Of a stretch of 64,000 nucleotides of DNA, positions 1 through 8,342 are shown piece by piece. Each line of letters opens with the position of its first letter. Position 1 is the stretch's first letter. The stretch spans positions 5,604,151 to 5,668,150 of the forward strand of contig NZ_JAPNJW010000002.1 of the NCBI RefSeq assembly GCF_026626745.1, written 5' to 3'. Source of the stretch: Nannocystis sp. RBIL2. Lineage in GTDB: Bacteria; Myxococcota_A; Polyangia; Nannocystales; Nannocystaceae. A model generated the notes under the pieces. That model worked only from the letters and a program-made list of their open reading frames with translations, did no database searches and was not told the origin of the DNA. A program made the position numbers and the translations under genes.

Positions 1-966
1 GCACGAGCCGTTGTTGCGCTCGGCGGCGGCGGCCAGGTTGTCGGCGGGGAAGTCGTCGCGCAGCACCTGCGCCCGCTCCCAGTCGCGGCGGGCGTAGTAG
101 CGGGCCGCCAGGCCCAGCATGTCGACGTCGTCGAAGCGCTGCTGGATCTGGCGGGCGTTGGCGCGGAGGGCGTAGACGCCGAGGCGCGCGGGGGCGGCGC
201 TGGCCACCAGAGTGGTTTGATTGCCGGCCTCGCTGAGGAAGCTGTAACAGCTCGGGTAGACCGCGGCGATCGTCTCGCGGTCGTGCGGGTACATGCGCGT
301 GACGTTGTGAAGGTTGGCGACCGCGACCCCGCCCTCGGCCAGCCGCTTCAGGACCTCGCCGTGGAACTCGGCGGTCTTGAGGTGCAGCGGGACCTGGACC
401 CCGCGGAACGCGTCGAGCACGATCATGTCCCAGCGCTGGTCCGCCGGCGCGCGCTGGAGAAACAGCCGGGCGTCGGCCACGTGGACGCGGTAGGACGGAT
501 CGGCCGTCGGCACGCCGAAGAACGCCTGGGCCAGGCGCACCACCTCTGGGTCGATGTCGACCGCCTCGAGCTCGAGCCCGGGCAGGCGCTCGTGGAAGTA
601 GCCGGGCAGCGCGCCGCCGCCGAGGCCGAGCACGAGGATCCGCCGCGGCTCGGGGTGCACCACGAAGCCCGCGAGCATGGTGCGGAAGACGTCGAGGTCG
701 AGGCTGCGCCGGTGCGCCACGTCGATGCGGGTCTCGATGTACTGCGTGCCGTCGTCGGCGATGAACAGCATCGTCCGCACCGAGCCGCGCTCGACCACGC
801 GCACGTGGTTGTAGCGCGAGCGGCCCTCGCCGAGGACGCGATCACCTGTCCCCGGGGACATGTCATTGCCCGGCCCGGCCGCCCGGACCGCGCGCGCCGG
901 CAGCACGCCGCCGAGGCCGGTGACGGCCGCTCCGCCGAGCTGCTGGAGAAAGCCCCGCCGCTGCAC
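1..966 (-). CDS. Spermidine synthase-like protein, Tat-exported (3' end outside window)
   Basis: About 322 codons are visible; the C-terminus lies beyond the window edge. A Rossmann methyltransferase-type core is clear: ILVLGLGGGALPGYF (SAM-binding glycine loop), an acidic VDIDPEVV, then IVLDAFRGVQVPLHLKTAEF, as in spermidine synthase-like proteins. The GTG start gives an N-terminus with RRGFLQQLGG followed by an Ala/Gly-rich hydrophobic stretch, a good twin-arginine signal, so the product is probably exported and is unlikely to be the housekeeping cytoplasmic enzyme. A palindromic repeat at 844-865 encodes NDMSPGTGD between the signal and the first strand. Substrate is not determined by sequence; aminopropyl transfer is inferred from family only. 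Confidence 0.85.
   Translation of the reverse strand, partial: MQRRGFLQQLGGAAVTGLGGVLPARAVRAAGPGNDMSPGTGDRVLGEGRSRYNHVRVVERGSVRTMLFIADDGTQYIETRIDVAHRRSLDLDVFRTMLAGFVVHPEPRRILVLGLGGGALPGYFHERLPGLELEAVDIDPEVVRLAQAFFGVPTADPSYRVHVADARLFLQRAPADQRWDMIVLDAFRGVQVPLHLKTAEFHGEVLKRLAEGGVAVANLHNVTRMYPHDRETIAAVYPSCYSFLSEAGNQTTLVASAAPARLGVYALRANARQIQQRFDDVDMLGLAARYYARRDWERAQVLRDDFPADNLAAAAERNNGSC
844..865. repeat. Palindromic repeat inside the spermidine synthase-like gene
   Basis: Contains the perfect 14-bp palindrome TGTCCCCGGGGACA at 847-860, extended by ACC and TGT flanks. On the coding strand it reads through as DMSPGTG in the linker after the Tat signal. Member of the window-wide family. Confidence 0.8.
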
Positions 967-1045
967 GCGGGCGACTGTAGCGCACTGTCCGGGCGCCGCG
1001 CCGCAAACTTGGCCGGCGCGGAAGACCGTGGCATAGGCCGCGGTC

Positions 1046-1495
1046 GTGAGACCCGCTGCCCTGATCGGCTTCGCCGCGGCCGCCCTCCTGCTCGGCGGGC
1101 TCGTCGTCGGTTACTTCGTCGCCATCCCGACGCTGTCGGCCTCGCCGCTGCTCGACGCCAACCTCGCGCGCGCCCTGACGGCCCCGCTCGGCCAGCGCCT
1201 CGCCGACCTCGCGGTCGTCTTCAGCGTCGTCCTCGCGCTCGCCGCTCCGCGGTGGATCGCCTCCAAGGCCGGCACCACCATCGCCCTCGTCCTCACCGCC
1301 GCCGCCCTCGCCCACCGTCTGCTGCTCGTGCCGCACCTCGACCGGCTGTGGGCCCGCGTCGACGTCGTCGCCGCCCGGCCGGTCGACCTCCTCGCCGAGG
1401 CCCAGCGCTGGAGCGATCACCAGCAGTGGCTGCTGCTGGCGATGTGCGTGCTCGTCCTCGCGCTGTTCGGCCTGGCCTCGCGCCGCACCGTCTGA
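1046..1495 (+). CDS. Small four-helix membrane protein, DUF4149-like
   Basis: 149 residues with four hydrophobic segments (about residues 5-27, 48-66, 72-93 and 128-144). Start is GTG at 1046, 80 bp from the divergent Tat-signal gene. Overall size and helix pattern resemble the DUF4149/TMEM205 group, but I see no diagnostic motif, so the family is tentative. No function can be assigned; inner-membrane location is inferred from the helices. Confidence 0.65.
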   Translation: MRPAALIGFAAAALLLGGLVVGYFVAIPTLSASPLLDANLARALTAPLGQRLADLAVVFSVVLALAAPRWIASKAGTTIALVLTAAALAHRLLLVPHLDRLWARVDVVAARPVDLLAEAQRWSDHQQWLLLAMCVLVLALFGLASRRTV

Positions 1496-1545
1496 CACCC
1501 TCTGCCTGGCCCCGATCTTGCTACGGCGAGGCGGCCCCCGCCGAC

Positions 1546-2652
1546 ATGCCCGAAACCCGCCGCGCCCTTCGCCTCTCGCCCGCCCGTTCGGGCCGCCGTG
1601 CCTGCCTTTCCGCCGCGCTGGCCGTGTCCGCGGCGGTTGTCATCCCGTCACGGGCGCAGGCTGCCCCGGGACTGGATGGCACGCGCAACCTCGGGATGGG
1701 CGGAGCGACGCGCGCCTCCTCGACCGGTTCCGGGGCCATGCTGGCCAACCCGGCCAACATGGGGTTCACGCGCCAGTTCTTGATCGACCCGGTCTACCAG
1801 GCGCAGATCGAGAACAACACCCACGGGGTCGGCATCCAGGCGATGGACTCGCTGATGAACCCGCGGGTGGCCGTCGGCCTCGGCTACGTGGCCACGCTGG
1901 GCCTGCCCAACGTCACCTTCAAGGACGACCGCGGCGGCGAACACCAGCTCGAGCTGTTCCACATGGCCCACGAGGTCGGCCTGCCGATCGCCATCAACGC
2001 GGCGCCCGGGTGGCTCGCGTTCGGCGTGCGGCCCAAGTTCCTGCAGTCGAGCCTGCGCTTCGTCGACGGCCAGGGCGACCCGCACGACGCCAAGAAGCAG
2101 CGGCTCGCCTTCGGCCTCGACCTGGCGATGACCGTGTCGATCCTGCAGTTCGTCAACGTCTCGGTGGTCGGCCAGAACCTGGTCGGACCGGCGCCGCCGG
2201 CCACCTCGCTGCGGCTCGACCCGTTCGTGGTCGCGCCCGACAGCCTCAGCCGTAGCCAGGTCAGCCTGCTGTCCGACTTCCCGCGCACTCTGGCCCACGG
2301 CCTCGCGGTCTTCCCCACCCGTCAGAACGGCTTCTCGATCAACTTCGACGGCCTGTACGACTTCACGTCGTTCCGCCACCAGGACAAGTACACGCGGATG
2401 ATCTTCGCCGGCGGCGCCGAGTACACCATCAAGAACACGGTGCCGCTGCGCCTCGGCGGCTACTGGGACAGCCGCGGGCGCGGCAAGCAGGACGACCGCG
2501 GCTTCATCGCCTGCGGCATCGGCTTCGTCCGCGACGCGCCCAAGCGGGGGATCGGCTTCGACCTCGGGGTCGGCTTCTCGCGCCAGATCACCGGCCCCAA
2601 CCCCGAGACCCGCCTGGCCGTCAACCTCGGCATCCGCATCAATCCCCAGTGA
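1546..2652 (+). CDS. Outer-membrane beta-barrel protein, FadL/PorV-like
   Basis: 368 residues. An N-terminal signal peptide runs to about residue 40 (AVSAAVVIPSRAQA). It is followed by the hallmark N-terminus of FadL/UPF0164-type barrels: GMGGATRASSTGSGAMLANP, that is a glycine-rich strand, then an Ala-rich stretch ending in NPA. The rest alternates polar and hydrophobic residues with repeated G-aromatic turns and ends in VNLGIRINPQ. The ATG at 1546 is chosen because the reading frame upstream has no domain content. Likely an outer-membrane channel for hydrophobic ligands or a PorV-like component; the ligand is unknown. Confidence 0.8.
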   Translation: MPETRRALRLSPARSGRRACLSAALAVSAAVVIPSRAQAAPGLDGTRNLGMGGATRASSTGSGAMLANPANMGFTRQFLIDPVYQAQIENNTHGVGIQAMDSLMNPRVAVGLGYVATLGLPNVTFKDDRGGEHQLELFHMAHEVGLPIAINAAPGWLAFGVRPKFLQSSLRFVDGQGDPHDAKKQRLAFGLDLAMTVSILQFVNVSVVGQNLVGPAPPATSLRLDPFVVAPDSLSRSQVSLLSDFPRTLAHGLAVFPTRQNGFSINFDGLYDFTSFRHQDKYTRMIFAGGAEYTIKNTVPLRLGGYWDSRGRGKQDDRGFIACGIGFVRDAPKRGIGFDLGVGFSRQITGPNPETRLAVNLGIRINPQ

Positions 2653-2760
2653 TGCCGCAGTGATGCCCGCGCGGAGCCGGCAATCACGCGGCGCGCCGGG
2701 CGAACTCCGCCGCCCGGACCGCCCGCGCGCGCGGACGTGCCCGTGACGGAGGTTCGCACA

Positions 2761-2788
2761 GGAACCTTGCCCCGGCCCCGCGGTCTGG
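2761..2788 (+). promoter_or_regulatory. Candidate ECF-type promoter ahead of the sigma factor gene
   Basis: GGAACC at 2761-2766, a 16-bp spacer, then GTCTGG at 2783-2788. This matches the usual ECF layout (GGAAC-type -35, about 16 bp, TCTG-type -10). A dyad (AGGTTC then GAACCT) overlaps the -35. The GTG start at 2795 is only 6 bp past the -10, so transcripts would be leaderless or nearly so. Suggests autoregulation. Confidence 0.5.
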
Positions 2789-2794
2789 ACGACA

Positions 2795-3532
2795 GTGAGT
2801 CGCGTGACCGACCCCGAGCGAGTGTACAGCGCCGAGGAGCTCGCCGCTGCCGCCCCGCCCGACGAGCCCGAGCCGGCGCCGGCTCCCGACGAGACCTTGA
2901 CCCTGGAGCAGCGGGCCGAGAACGCCCGCCGCGCCGAGCAGGACCGCCGCGATCGCCAGTTGGTCCGCCGCCTCAAGCAAGGCGACGAGGCCGCGTTCCG
3001 CGAGCTGGTCCACACCTATCAGAACCGGATCTTCGGCCTCATGCTGCGCATGATCGGCAACCGCCAGGAGGCCGAGGATCTCGCGCAGGAGGTGTTCATC
3101 ATCGTCTACCGGGCGATCGGCAACTACCGCGGCGAGGGGCGCTTCTACACCTGGCTCTACCGGGTCGCCACCAACACCTGCAAGAACCGGATCAAGTACC
3201 TCAAGGGCCGCAACTTCCACCGCAGCCTCGACATCGACGAGACGCCGCAGGCGCAGATGCCGGCCGCCGAGACCGGCGCGGTCATCACCTTCCAGAGCCA
3301 GGTGCCGGGCCCCGAGGCCGTGACCGAGGGCATGCGCATGGAGAAGATCGTCCAGCGCGAGCTCGCCGCCCTTGACCCCGACCATCGCCTGCTCATCGTG
3401 CTGCGCGACGTGCAAGGCATGTCGTACCAGGACATCATCAAGATCACCGGCCTGCAGGAGGGCACGCTCAAGTCGCGCCTGCACCGGGCGCGCCTGGCGC
3501 TGAAGGAGCGCCTGGAGCCCTTCATGCGCTGA
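2795..3532 (+). CDS. ECF RNA polymerase sigma factor (RpoE type)
   Basis: 245 residues. After a 50-residue acidic, Pro-rich N-terminus, region 2 begins at about residue 53 with LVRRLKQGDEAAFRELV and contains EAEDLAQEVF and FYTWLYRVATNTCKN. Region 4 (about residues 190-240) contains MSYQDIIKITGLQEGTLKSR, the helix-turn-helix for the -35 element. It lacks regions 1 and 3, as ECF factors do. The next gene, 19 bp downstream, looks like its anti-sigma partner. The GTG at 2795 lies just after an ECF-like promoter. Confidence 0.93.
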   Translation: MSRVTDPERVYSAEELAAAAPPDEPEPAPAPDETLTLEQRAENARRAEQDRRDRQLVRRLKQGDEAAFRELVHTYQNRIFGLMLRMIGNRQEAEDLAQEVFIIVYRAIGNYRGEGRFYTWLYRVATNTCKNRIKYLKGRNFHRSLDIDETPQAQMPAAETGAVITFQSQVPGPEAVTEGMRMEKIVQRELAALDPDHRLLIVLRDVQGMSYQDIIKITGLQEGTLKSRLHRARLALKERLEPFMR

Positions 3533-3551
3533 GGCGCCGAGGATCGTTCTT

Positions 3552-3971
3552 ATGGCCAAGCCCGAGACCGACAACGCCGAAGCGCTGATGAGCGCCTACC
3601 TCGACGAGGAGCTCGACGCCGAGGGCAAGAGCAAGCTCGAGGCGATGCTCGCCGACTCGCCCGAGGCGCAGCGGGAGCTGTCCGGCCTGCAGAGCATGCT
3701 GCGGCTGGTCAAGGGCCTGCCCGAGGAGCAGGCCCCGCCCGACTTCTACGAGAAGGTGGCGAAGAAGATCCGCCGCCGCCGCTGGCTGCGCGGCGACTAC
3801 CTGATCGCCCTCAGCCTGCCGTTCCAGATCATCAACGTCCTCGTGATCCTCGCCGTCGCGGTGGTCTACATGATGCTCCACCTCGACAACGACGTCGCCG
3901 GCCGCAAGCTCGAGCGCGACCCGACGGTGCAGAAGGCCAAGCCGCCGGCCCCCCAGACGCCTGCCCCGTAG
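3552..3971 (+). CDS. Putative membrane anti-sigma factor without zinc ligands
   Basis: 139 residues. The first 60 residues (ALMSAYLDEELDAEGKSKLE onward) resemble the short helical domain of ECF anti-sigma factors, and one transmembrane helix follows at about residues 90-112 (PFQIINVLVILAVAVVYMML). The HxxxCxxC zinc motif of the ZAS class is absent; the protein has no cysteine. Position directly after the ECF gene supports the role. The C-terminal 25 residues are periplasmic or outer, Lys/Pro-rich. The stop codon TAG touches the first palindromic repeat downstream. Confidence 0.7.
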   Translation: MAKPETDNAEALMSAYLDEELDAEGKSKLEAMLADSPEAQRELSGLQSMLRLVKGLPEEQAPPDFYEKVAKKIRRRRWLRGDYLIALSLPFQIINVLVILAVAVVYMMLHLDNDVAGRKLERDPTVQKAKPPAPQTPAP

Positions 3972-4022
3972 GACATGCCCATCGGGGCATGCCCGCTTGG
4001 ACATGCTCTGAAGAACATGTCC
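3971..4022. repeat. Two palindromic repeats at a convergent gene junction
   Basis: Unit 1 (3971-3994) pairs CATGCCC with GGGCATG around a 4-base loop. Unit 2 (3999-4022) pairs GGACATG with CATGTCC around 10 bases. They lie between the ends of the anti-sigma gene (+) and the cyclase gene (-). No T-tract follows, so a classical intrinsic terminator is not evident, but a bidirectional 3'-end structure is plausible. Confidence 0.8.
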
Positions 4023-4043
4023 CTTGCGACTGACCGACATCGC

Positions 4044-6305
4044 TCACTTGTGATGGAACACGGCCACGCCGTCCCACTCGGGCGGCGCCTTTTCGCCGAG
4101 GCCGGCCAGCCGCGCGAGGTGCAGCCGCACCACCGGGTCGTCCGGGTTCTCGGCCTGGAACGCCTGCCAGTGGGCGCGCGCGGTCGAAAAATCGCCGGCG
4201 CGGAAGGCCGCCAGCGCCGCGGTCCAGCGGTCCAGCGCCGCGTACTCGGCGACCGCCCCGCCCGGCCCCGCCATCAGCTCGAAGATGGCAGCCGGCTGGC
4301 CCTTGCCCTTCACGCGCACCAAGTCGACCTCGCGGAAGCGGTAGCTCGCGGGCGCGGCCGCGCGGGTGCCGGCGCCGACCAGGCAGAACACCCCGTAGGT
4401 CTTGGTCAGCCCCTCGAGGCGCGACGCGAGGTTCACCGCGTCGCCGCACACCGTGTAGTCGAAGCGGTCGGCCGAGCCCATGTTGCCGACCACCATGTCG
4501 CCGGTGTTGATGCCGACGCCGATCTGCAGCTGCTCGACCCCGAACTGGCGCAGCGACGGCTGCAGGCGCGCGAGCGCGGCGTGCATCGCCAGCGCGGTCG
4601 CCAGGCCGCGCTCGGCGTGGTCGGCCCGGGCCACCGGCGCGCCGAACACCGCCATCACCGCGTCGCCGATGTACTTGTCGAGGTAACCGGCGCGCGACAT
4701 CACCTCCTGCGTCATCGGCGTGAGGAACGTGTTGAGCAGCGCGACCAGGTCCTCCGGCGACAGCCGCTCGGCCACGCTGGTGAAGTCGCGGATGTCGGAG
4801 AACAGCACCGTCAGCTCGCGCCGCGCCCCGCCGAGGCCGAGCGCCTTGGGGTCGGCCAGCAGCTCGTCGAGCACCTCCGCGCCGAGGTAACTCGAAAACG
4901 TCCGGCGCAGCCGCGCCCGCTGCAGCGCCTCACCGGCGTACGCGGCCGCCAGCGCCGCCGAGCCTGCGACCACCGCGGCCAGCAGCGGCCACACCAGCAC
5001 CAGCCACAGGTGCGCGCGCGTGAACGCCAGCGAGGCCGCGACGACGTCGAGACCGACCACCGCCACCACCCCGGCGATGCGCACCAGCGGCCCCGCGCGA
5101 AGGGCCGCGACGAACAGCAAGCTGACCAGGAGACCCGACAAGAGCGTGAACAGGGCGTCGGTCAGCGCCGAGCTGCGGACCAGCGGGTCGCCGGCGAGGA
5201 TCGTGTCGACCGCGGTGGCCTGCAGCTCGACCCCTGGCAGGTCGCGGGCGAACGGGGTGCGGACGACGTCGTGGCCGAAGTAGGTCACGCCGAGCAGGAC
5301 GATCTTGCCGCGCAGGACGTCGTCGGCCCGACCCTCGAGGACAAGGGCCGCCGACACCGTGGTGAAGGTGCCGGCGTCGCCGCGGAAGTTCAGCACCACC
5401 GCCTCGTGGTCGCCGAGCGGGACCCGGCGCGACCCGATCTGCAGGCTCGACTCGCCGCCGAGGAACGCCAGCTCGGCGCGCCCGAGGCCCTCGCGCAGGG
5501 CCACCAGCTGGACCGCCAGCGGCGCGTAGGCGGCGTCACCGACCCGCCAGGCCGCGGGGATCGCCCGCACCGCCCGGTCGCTTTCCTCCTCCACGGTGAT
5601 CCCGCCGAGCGCCCGCGCCCCCGCGACCAGCTCCGGCAGCGACACCAGCCCCGTCTCGGCCGTCCGGATCGGGGGCGAGCGCGCGTCCTGCTGGCCGTAG
5701 CGGCCGTGCCGCAGCGTCGCCGCCTCCGGCAGCGGCCGCCCGTCGCCTGACTCTTGGGTCAGGTGGATGGCCAGCGCCACGTTGCCGGCCGCCGCGACCG
5801 CCGCGGCCAGCTCGGCGTCGCCCATCAGCTCGCGCCCGACCTCCTGCAGCAGCGCCTCGGCCTGTCCCTGCGTACCTGGTTCGATGAACATGTTCTTGGC
5901 GACATGTCCCTTGATACGCCTGGTGAGCCCCGGCGACAGCACCTCCTCCGGGTCGATGTAGACCTGGTCGACGCCGATCGCCGCCGGTCCGGCCGCCGCG
6001 ATCGCCCGCACCAGCGCGGCAGTGCCGGCGCGGCGCTGGTACAGCTCGGGCCGGCGCTCGAGCGTGTCGTCGTCGATCGCCACGATCACGACCTCGCCGG
6101 TCGGCGGCACCGGCCCGCGCCAGCGGAACCGCTGGTCGAGGCTGGCCCGCTCGAGCGCGTCGACCCAGCGGATCTCCAGGCGCGTGCGCTCCAGCCCGCA
6201 CAGCAGCGCGATCGCCACGCTGATCAGCGCCGCCAGCAGCGCCGGCGAGCGCCACGGGGCGCGCCGGCGGCGGTGCGGAGGGGGGTTCGCCGGGCCGCCG
6301 CGCAT
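4044..6305 (-). CDS. CHASE2-domain class III adenylate cyclase
   Basis: 753 residues. One N-terminal transmembrane helix (about 20-38), an extracytoplasmic CHASE2 domain (about 45-380, with GEVVIVAIDDDTLE), three transmembrane helices (about 385-480), then a class III cyclase domain (about 505-690). Visible catalytic parts: FSDIRDFT and GDAVMAVFG (metal aspartates), YLDKYIGD (substrate Lys), FDYTVCGDAVNLASRLEG (Thr at the purine position, plus Asn and Arg). Lys with Thr argues for ATP rather than GTP. The C-terminus is a short TPR-like helical tail. Its ATG overlaps the stop of the upstream FecR gene by one base, indicating coupled translation. Confidence 0.92.
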   Translation of the reverse strand: MRGGPANPPPHRRRRAPWRSPALLAALISVAIALLCGLERTRLEIRWVDALERASLDQRFRWRGPVPPTGEVVIVAIDDDTLERRPELYQRRAGTAALVRAIAAAGPAAIGVDQVYIDPEEVLSPGLTRRIKGHVAKNMFIEPGTQGQAEALLQEVGRELMGDAELAAAVAAAGNVALAIHLTQESGDGRPLPEAATLRHGRYGQQDARSPPIRTAETGLVSLPELVAGARALGGITVEEESDRAVRAIPAAWRVGDAAYAPLAVQLVALREGLGRAELAFLGGESSLQIGSRRVPLGDHEAVVLNFRGDAGTFTTVSAALVLEGRADDVLRGKIVLLGVTYFGHDVVRTPFARDLPGVELQATAVDTILAGDPLVRSSALTDALFTLLSGLLVSLLFVAALRAGPLVRIAGVVAVVGLDVVAASLAFTRAHLWLVLVWPLLAAVVAGSAALAAAYAGEALQRARLRRTFSSYLGAEVLDELLADPKALGLGGARRELTVLFSDIRDFTSVAERLSPEDLVALLNTFLTPMTQEVMSRAGYLDKYIGDAVMAVFGAPVARADHAERGLATALAMHAALARLQPSLRQFGVEQLQIGVGINTGDMVVGNMGSADRFDYTVCGDAVNLASRLEGLTKTYGVFCLVGAGTRAAAPASYRFREVDLVRVKGKGQPAAIFELMAGPGGAVAEYAALDRWTAALAAFRAGDFSTARAHWQAFQAENPDDPVVRLHLARLAGLGEKAPPEWDGVAVFHHK
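5886..5908. repeat. Palindromic repeat pair inside the cyclase gene
   Basis: GAACATGTTC (5886-5895) and GACATGTC (5901-5908), each a perfect palindrome. On the coding strand they encode KGHVAKNMFIEPG within the CHASE2 domain. Confidence 0.6.
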
Positions 6306-7450
6306 CACCGCCTTACGCGCACGATCACCCAGCCGTCGCTCACGCCGGTCAGGCGCTGGTTCAGCAGCTCGCGGGCGCACGCCGGCGCCGCCTTGCCGCC
6401 GCCGAGCGCGATCTCCTTGACGATCCCGCCGACCACCTTGAGCCGCAGCTCGGGCCCGGCCACGCCCGGCAGGGCCCCGGCCACGCACTGCGCCAGCGCA
6501 TGGCGCCGCGCCTTGAGGGCCTCGGGCAGGCTGGTGCGCGTGACCTGGGTGTCGGGGTTCGTCTCGAGCACCCACGAGTCGGCCAGGTCGGCCGCGGACG
6601 ACGACTCCTCCGCCTCCGGCGCGCTGCCCGGCGGCGGCACGCCCTGGCCTGGCGGCGGGGGCGGCTCGCTCTTCTTCGACGAGGACTTGTCCTTCTTCGC
6701 GTCCGTGTCGACCGGCTTCTGCGACGGCGGCGGCGCCACCGGGTCGGCCGGGCCGGCGAGGTCGTCCTCGGAGCGCCTGTTAGGCACCGGCTTGGCCCCG
6801 CCGATCTTGCCGATGCCCGCCTCGGCGTTGCCGTCGAGATCGTCGTCCCGGTCGCCGCGCTTGTTCTCGGGCACCGTGACGTCGGTGAGCGGCGCGTCGG
6901 GCCTGTCGGCCTGCTGGGCGGGCTCGGCGGACTTCACCGGGGCCGGCGGGGCCTCCATCTTGGCGACCGGAGCCGGGGTCTCCCCCGAGGCCCTGCGGGC
7001 GTTCCAGCCGGCGATCCGCTCGAGCCTGTCGGCCCCGCCGACGCGGGCGAAGGCCTCGGCGCCGAGCGCCTTCTCGAACAGCTCCGCCACGCTCTCGCCG
7101 GGCGGCGGGTCGTCGAGGTGGGCCAGCGCGCGGACCGGCGTCGACTGGTCCTCCTCCAGCTTGATCACGTAGCCGTTGGCCAGCACCACCACCGCCAGCG
7201 ACCCGGGGGTGGTGATCACCGTGTCGCTACGGCGCAGCGGCAGCTCCGGGCGGCCCGGCGTGACGGCGCCCTGGGCGTCGCGGACGCTGACCTCGCCCTC
7301 GACCACCGCCAGCAGGGCCACCTCGGCCAGCGGATCTGCCACCGGCGCCGGGCCCGTCGCCGCGCTCGTGCCCGGCTCCCCGCAGCTCGCCAGCAGCAGC
7401 AGCAGCGCCACTGGAACCCCCCACATGCCTCGACGAGCCGTGCCGCGCAT
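6305..7450 (-). CDS. FecR-domain lipoprotein
   Basis: 381 residues. The signal peptide ends at lipobox LLAS-C (Cys23). Residues 45-110 resemble a FecR domain: VVEGEVSVRDAQG, then RRSDTVITTPGSLAVVVLANGYVIKLEED, here split by the usual turn. A long Pro/Lys/Asp-rich linker (about 165-290) leads to a C-terminal globular part with LKVVGGIVKEIAL. It overlaps the cyclase start (TGATG), so the two are co-translated. FecR domains next to CHASE2 cyclases suggest an envelope sensing unit; this pairing is inferred from coupling, not from a demonstrated pathway. Confidence 0.8.
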   Translation of the reverse strand: MRGTARRGMWGVPVALLLLLASCGEPGTSAATGPAPVADPLAEVALLAVVEGEVSVRDAQGAVTPGRPELPLRRSDTVITTPGSLAVVVLANGYVIKLEEDQSTPVRALAHLDDPPPGESVAELFEKALGAEAFARVGGADRLERIAGWNARRASGETPAPVAKMEAPPAPVKSAEPAQQADRPDAPLTDVTVPENKRGDRDDDLDGNAEAGIGKIGGAKPVPNRRSEDDLAGPADPVAPPPSQKPVDTDAKKDKSSSKKSEPPPPPGQGVPPPGSAPEAEESSSAADLADSWVLETNPDTQVTRTSLPEALKARRHALAQCVAGALPGVAGPELRLKVVGGIVKEIALGGGKAAPACARELLNQRLTGVSDGWVIVRVRR

Positions 7451-7610
7451 CGTGCCTCCTGCCGCTCAGACGGGCGTATACCACGAAAATCCGGGCCTCT
7501 CGGGCGCGCGGCCCGGCGTTTGTGTCCGCGAGGACAGCCGCGAACGTCCTCGTCGCGCGCGGCCCCGCCCATTTTCGCCGTGCGAGCGCACGTGACCACG
7601 AATTCAGCGC

Positions 7611-7662
7611 TTGACAATTCGAGTTCTTCGCGCTGCAGGCCCAGTACACAGTACCGTACGGT
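7611..7662 (+). promoter_or_regulatory. Possible promoter/operator ahead of hisH
   Basis: TTGACA at 7611-7616 is a good -35 but no convincing -10 is found at 16-18 bp. A perfect 10-bp palindrome ACCGTACGGT lies at 7653-7662. The 271-bp divergent gap 7451-7721 otherwise shows no gene and no member of the palindromic repeat family. Confidence 0.3.
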
Positions 7663-7721
7663 GTCACGTAAAAGCCGCGCTGGATCTGAGCGGACCTGTG
7701 ATAAAAACCGGCTGTTCCCTC

Positions 7722-8342
7722 ATGCCGCGCGAAGTCATCCTGGTCGACAGTCAGCTCGGGAACCTGGACAGCGTCGAACACGCGCTCATCCAGGTAGGCG
7801 CCTCGGTGATCGTCTCCAGCGACCCCGACCGCGTCGCCACCGCGCGCATGGTGGTGTTCCCCGGCCAAGGCTCGTTCGGGCCGACCACGCGGGCGCTGGT
7901 CGACGGGGCCATGGGCGCCGCGCTGCGCATGGTCATCGAGCGCGGCGACCCGTTCCTCGGCATCTGCCTCGGCATGCAGCTGCTGTTCGAGCAGAGCGAC
8001 GAGGGCGGCGGCTTCGACGGCCTCAAGGTCCTGCCCGGCCGCGTGCGCCGGTTCCCGGCCGACATGCGGGCCGGCGACGAGCCTGACGCCGCGCGCCTGA
8101 AGATCCCCCACATGGGCTGGAGCGACGTGCAGCCGACCGGCGAGCACTTCTACTTCGCCCACAGTTACTACGTCGAGACCACCGACCCCAGCCTCGTGAT
8201 GTGGTGGTGTCGCTACGGCAGCGTCGAGTTCCCGGCCACGATCTCTCGCGGCAACGTGTTCGGCTGTCAGTTCCACCCCGAGAAGAGCCAGTGGTCGGGG
8301 CTTCGGTTCCTCCGCAGCTTCATCCTGGGAGGCCGCGCCTGA
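7722..8342 (+). CDS. hisH: Imidazole glycerol phosphate synthase, glutaminase subunit HisH
   Basis: 206 residues. Class I glutamine amidotransferase: nucleophile Cys in FLGICLGMQLLFE, and His/Glu in FGCQFHPEKS near the C-terminus. It supplies ammonia to HisF for imidazole ring formation in histidine synthesis. The ATG at 7722 (MPREVILVDSQLGNL) is preferred to an in-frame upstream start at 7611, which would add 37 residues without homology. The stop overlaps the hisA start (TGATG), so hisH-hisA-hisF are translationally coupled. Confidence 0.95.
   Translation: MPREVILVDSQLGNLDSVEHALIQVGASVIVSSDPDRVATARMVVFPGQGSFGPTTRALVDGAMGAALRMVIERGDPFLGICLGMQLLFEQSDEGGGFDGLKVLPGRVRRFPADMRAGDEPDAARLKIPHMGWSDVQPTGEHFYFAHSYYVETTDPSLVMWWCRYGSVEFPATISRGNVFGCQFHPEKSQWSGLRFLRSFILGGRA

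Noticed and set aside
217..1545. N-terminal extension of the FadL-like gene to position 217
   Set aside because: Covers the spermidine synthase-like gene in antisense and the small membrane gene in another frame; a signal peptide begins at the ATG at 1546.
3971..4022. Calling the CATGTCC repeats classical intrinsic terminators
   Set aside because: Stems are good but none is followed by a T-run, and many lie inside genes; kept as a repeat family with a possible 3'-end role.
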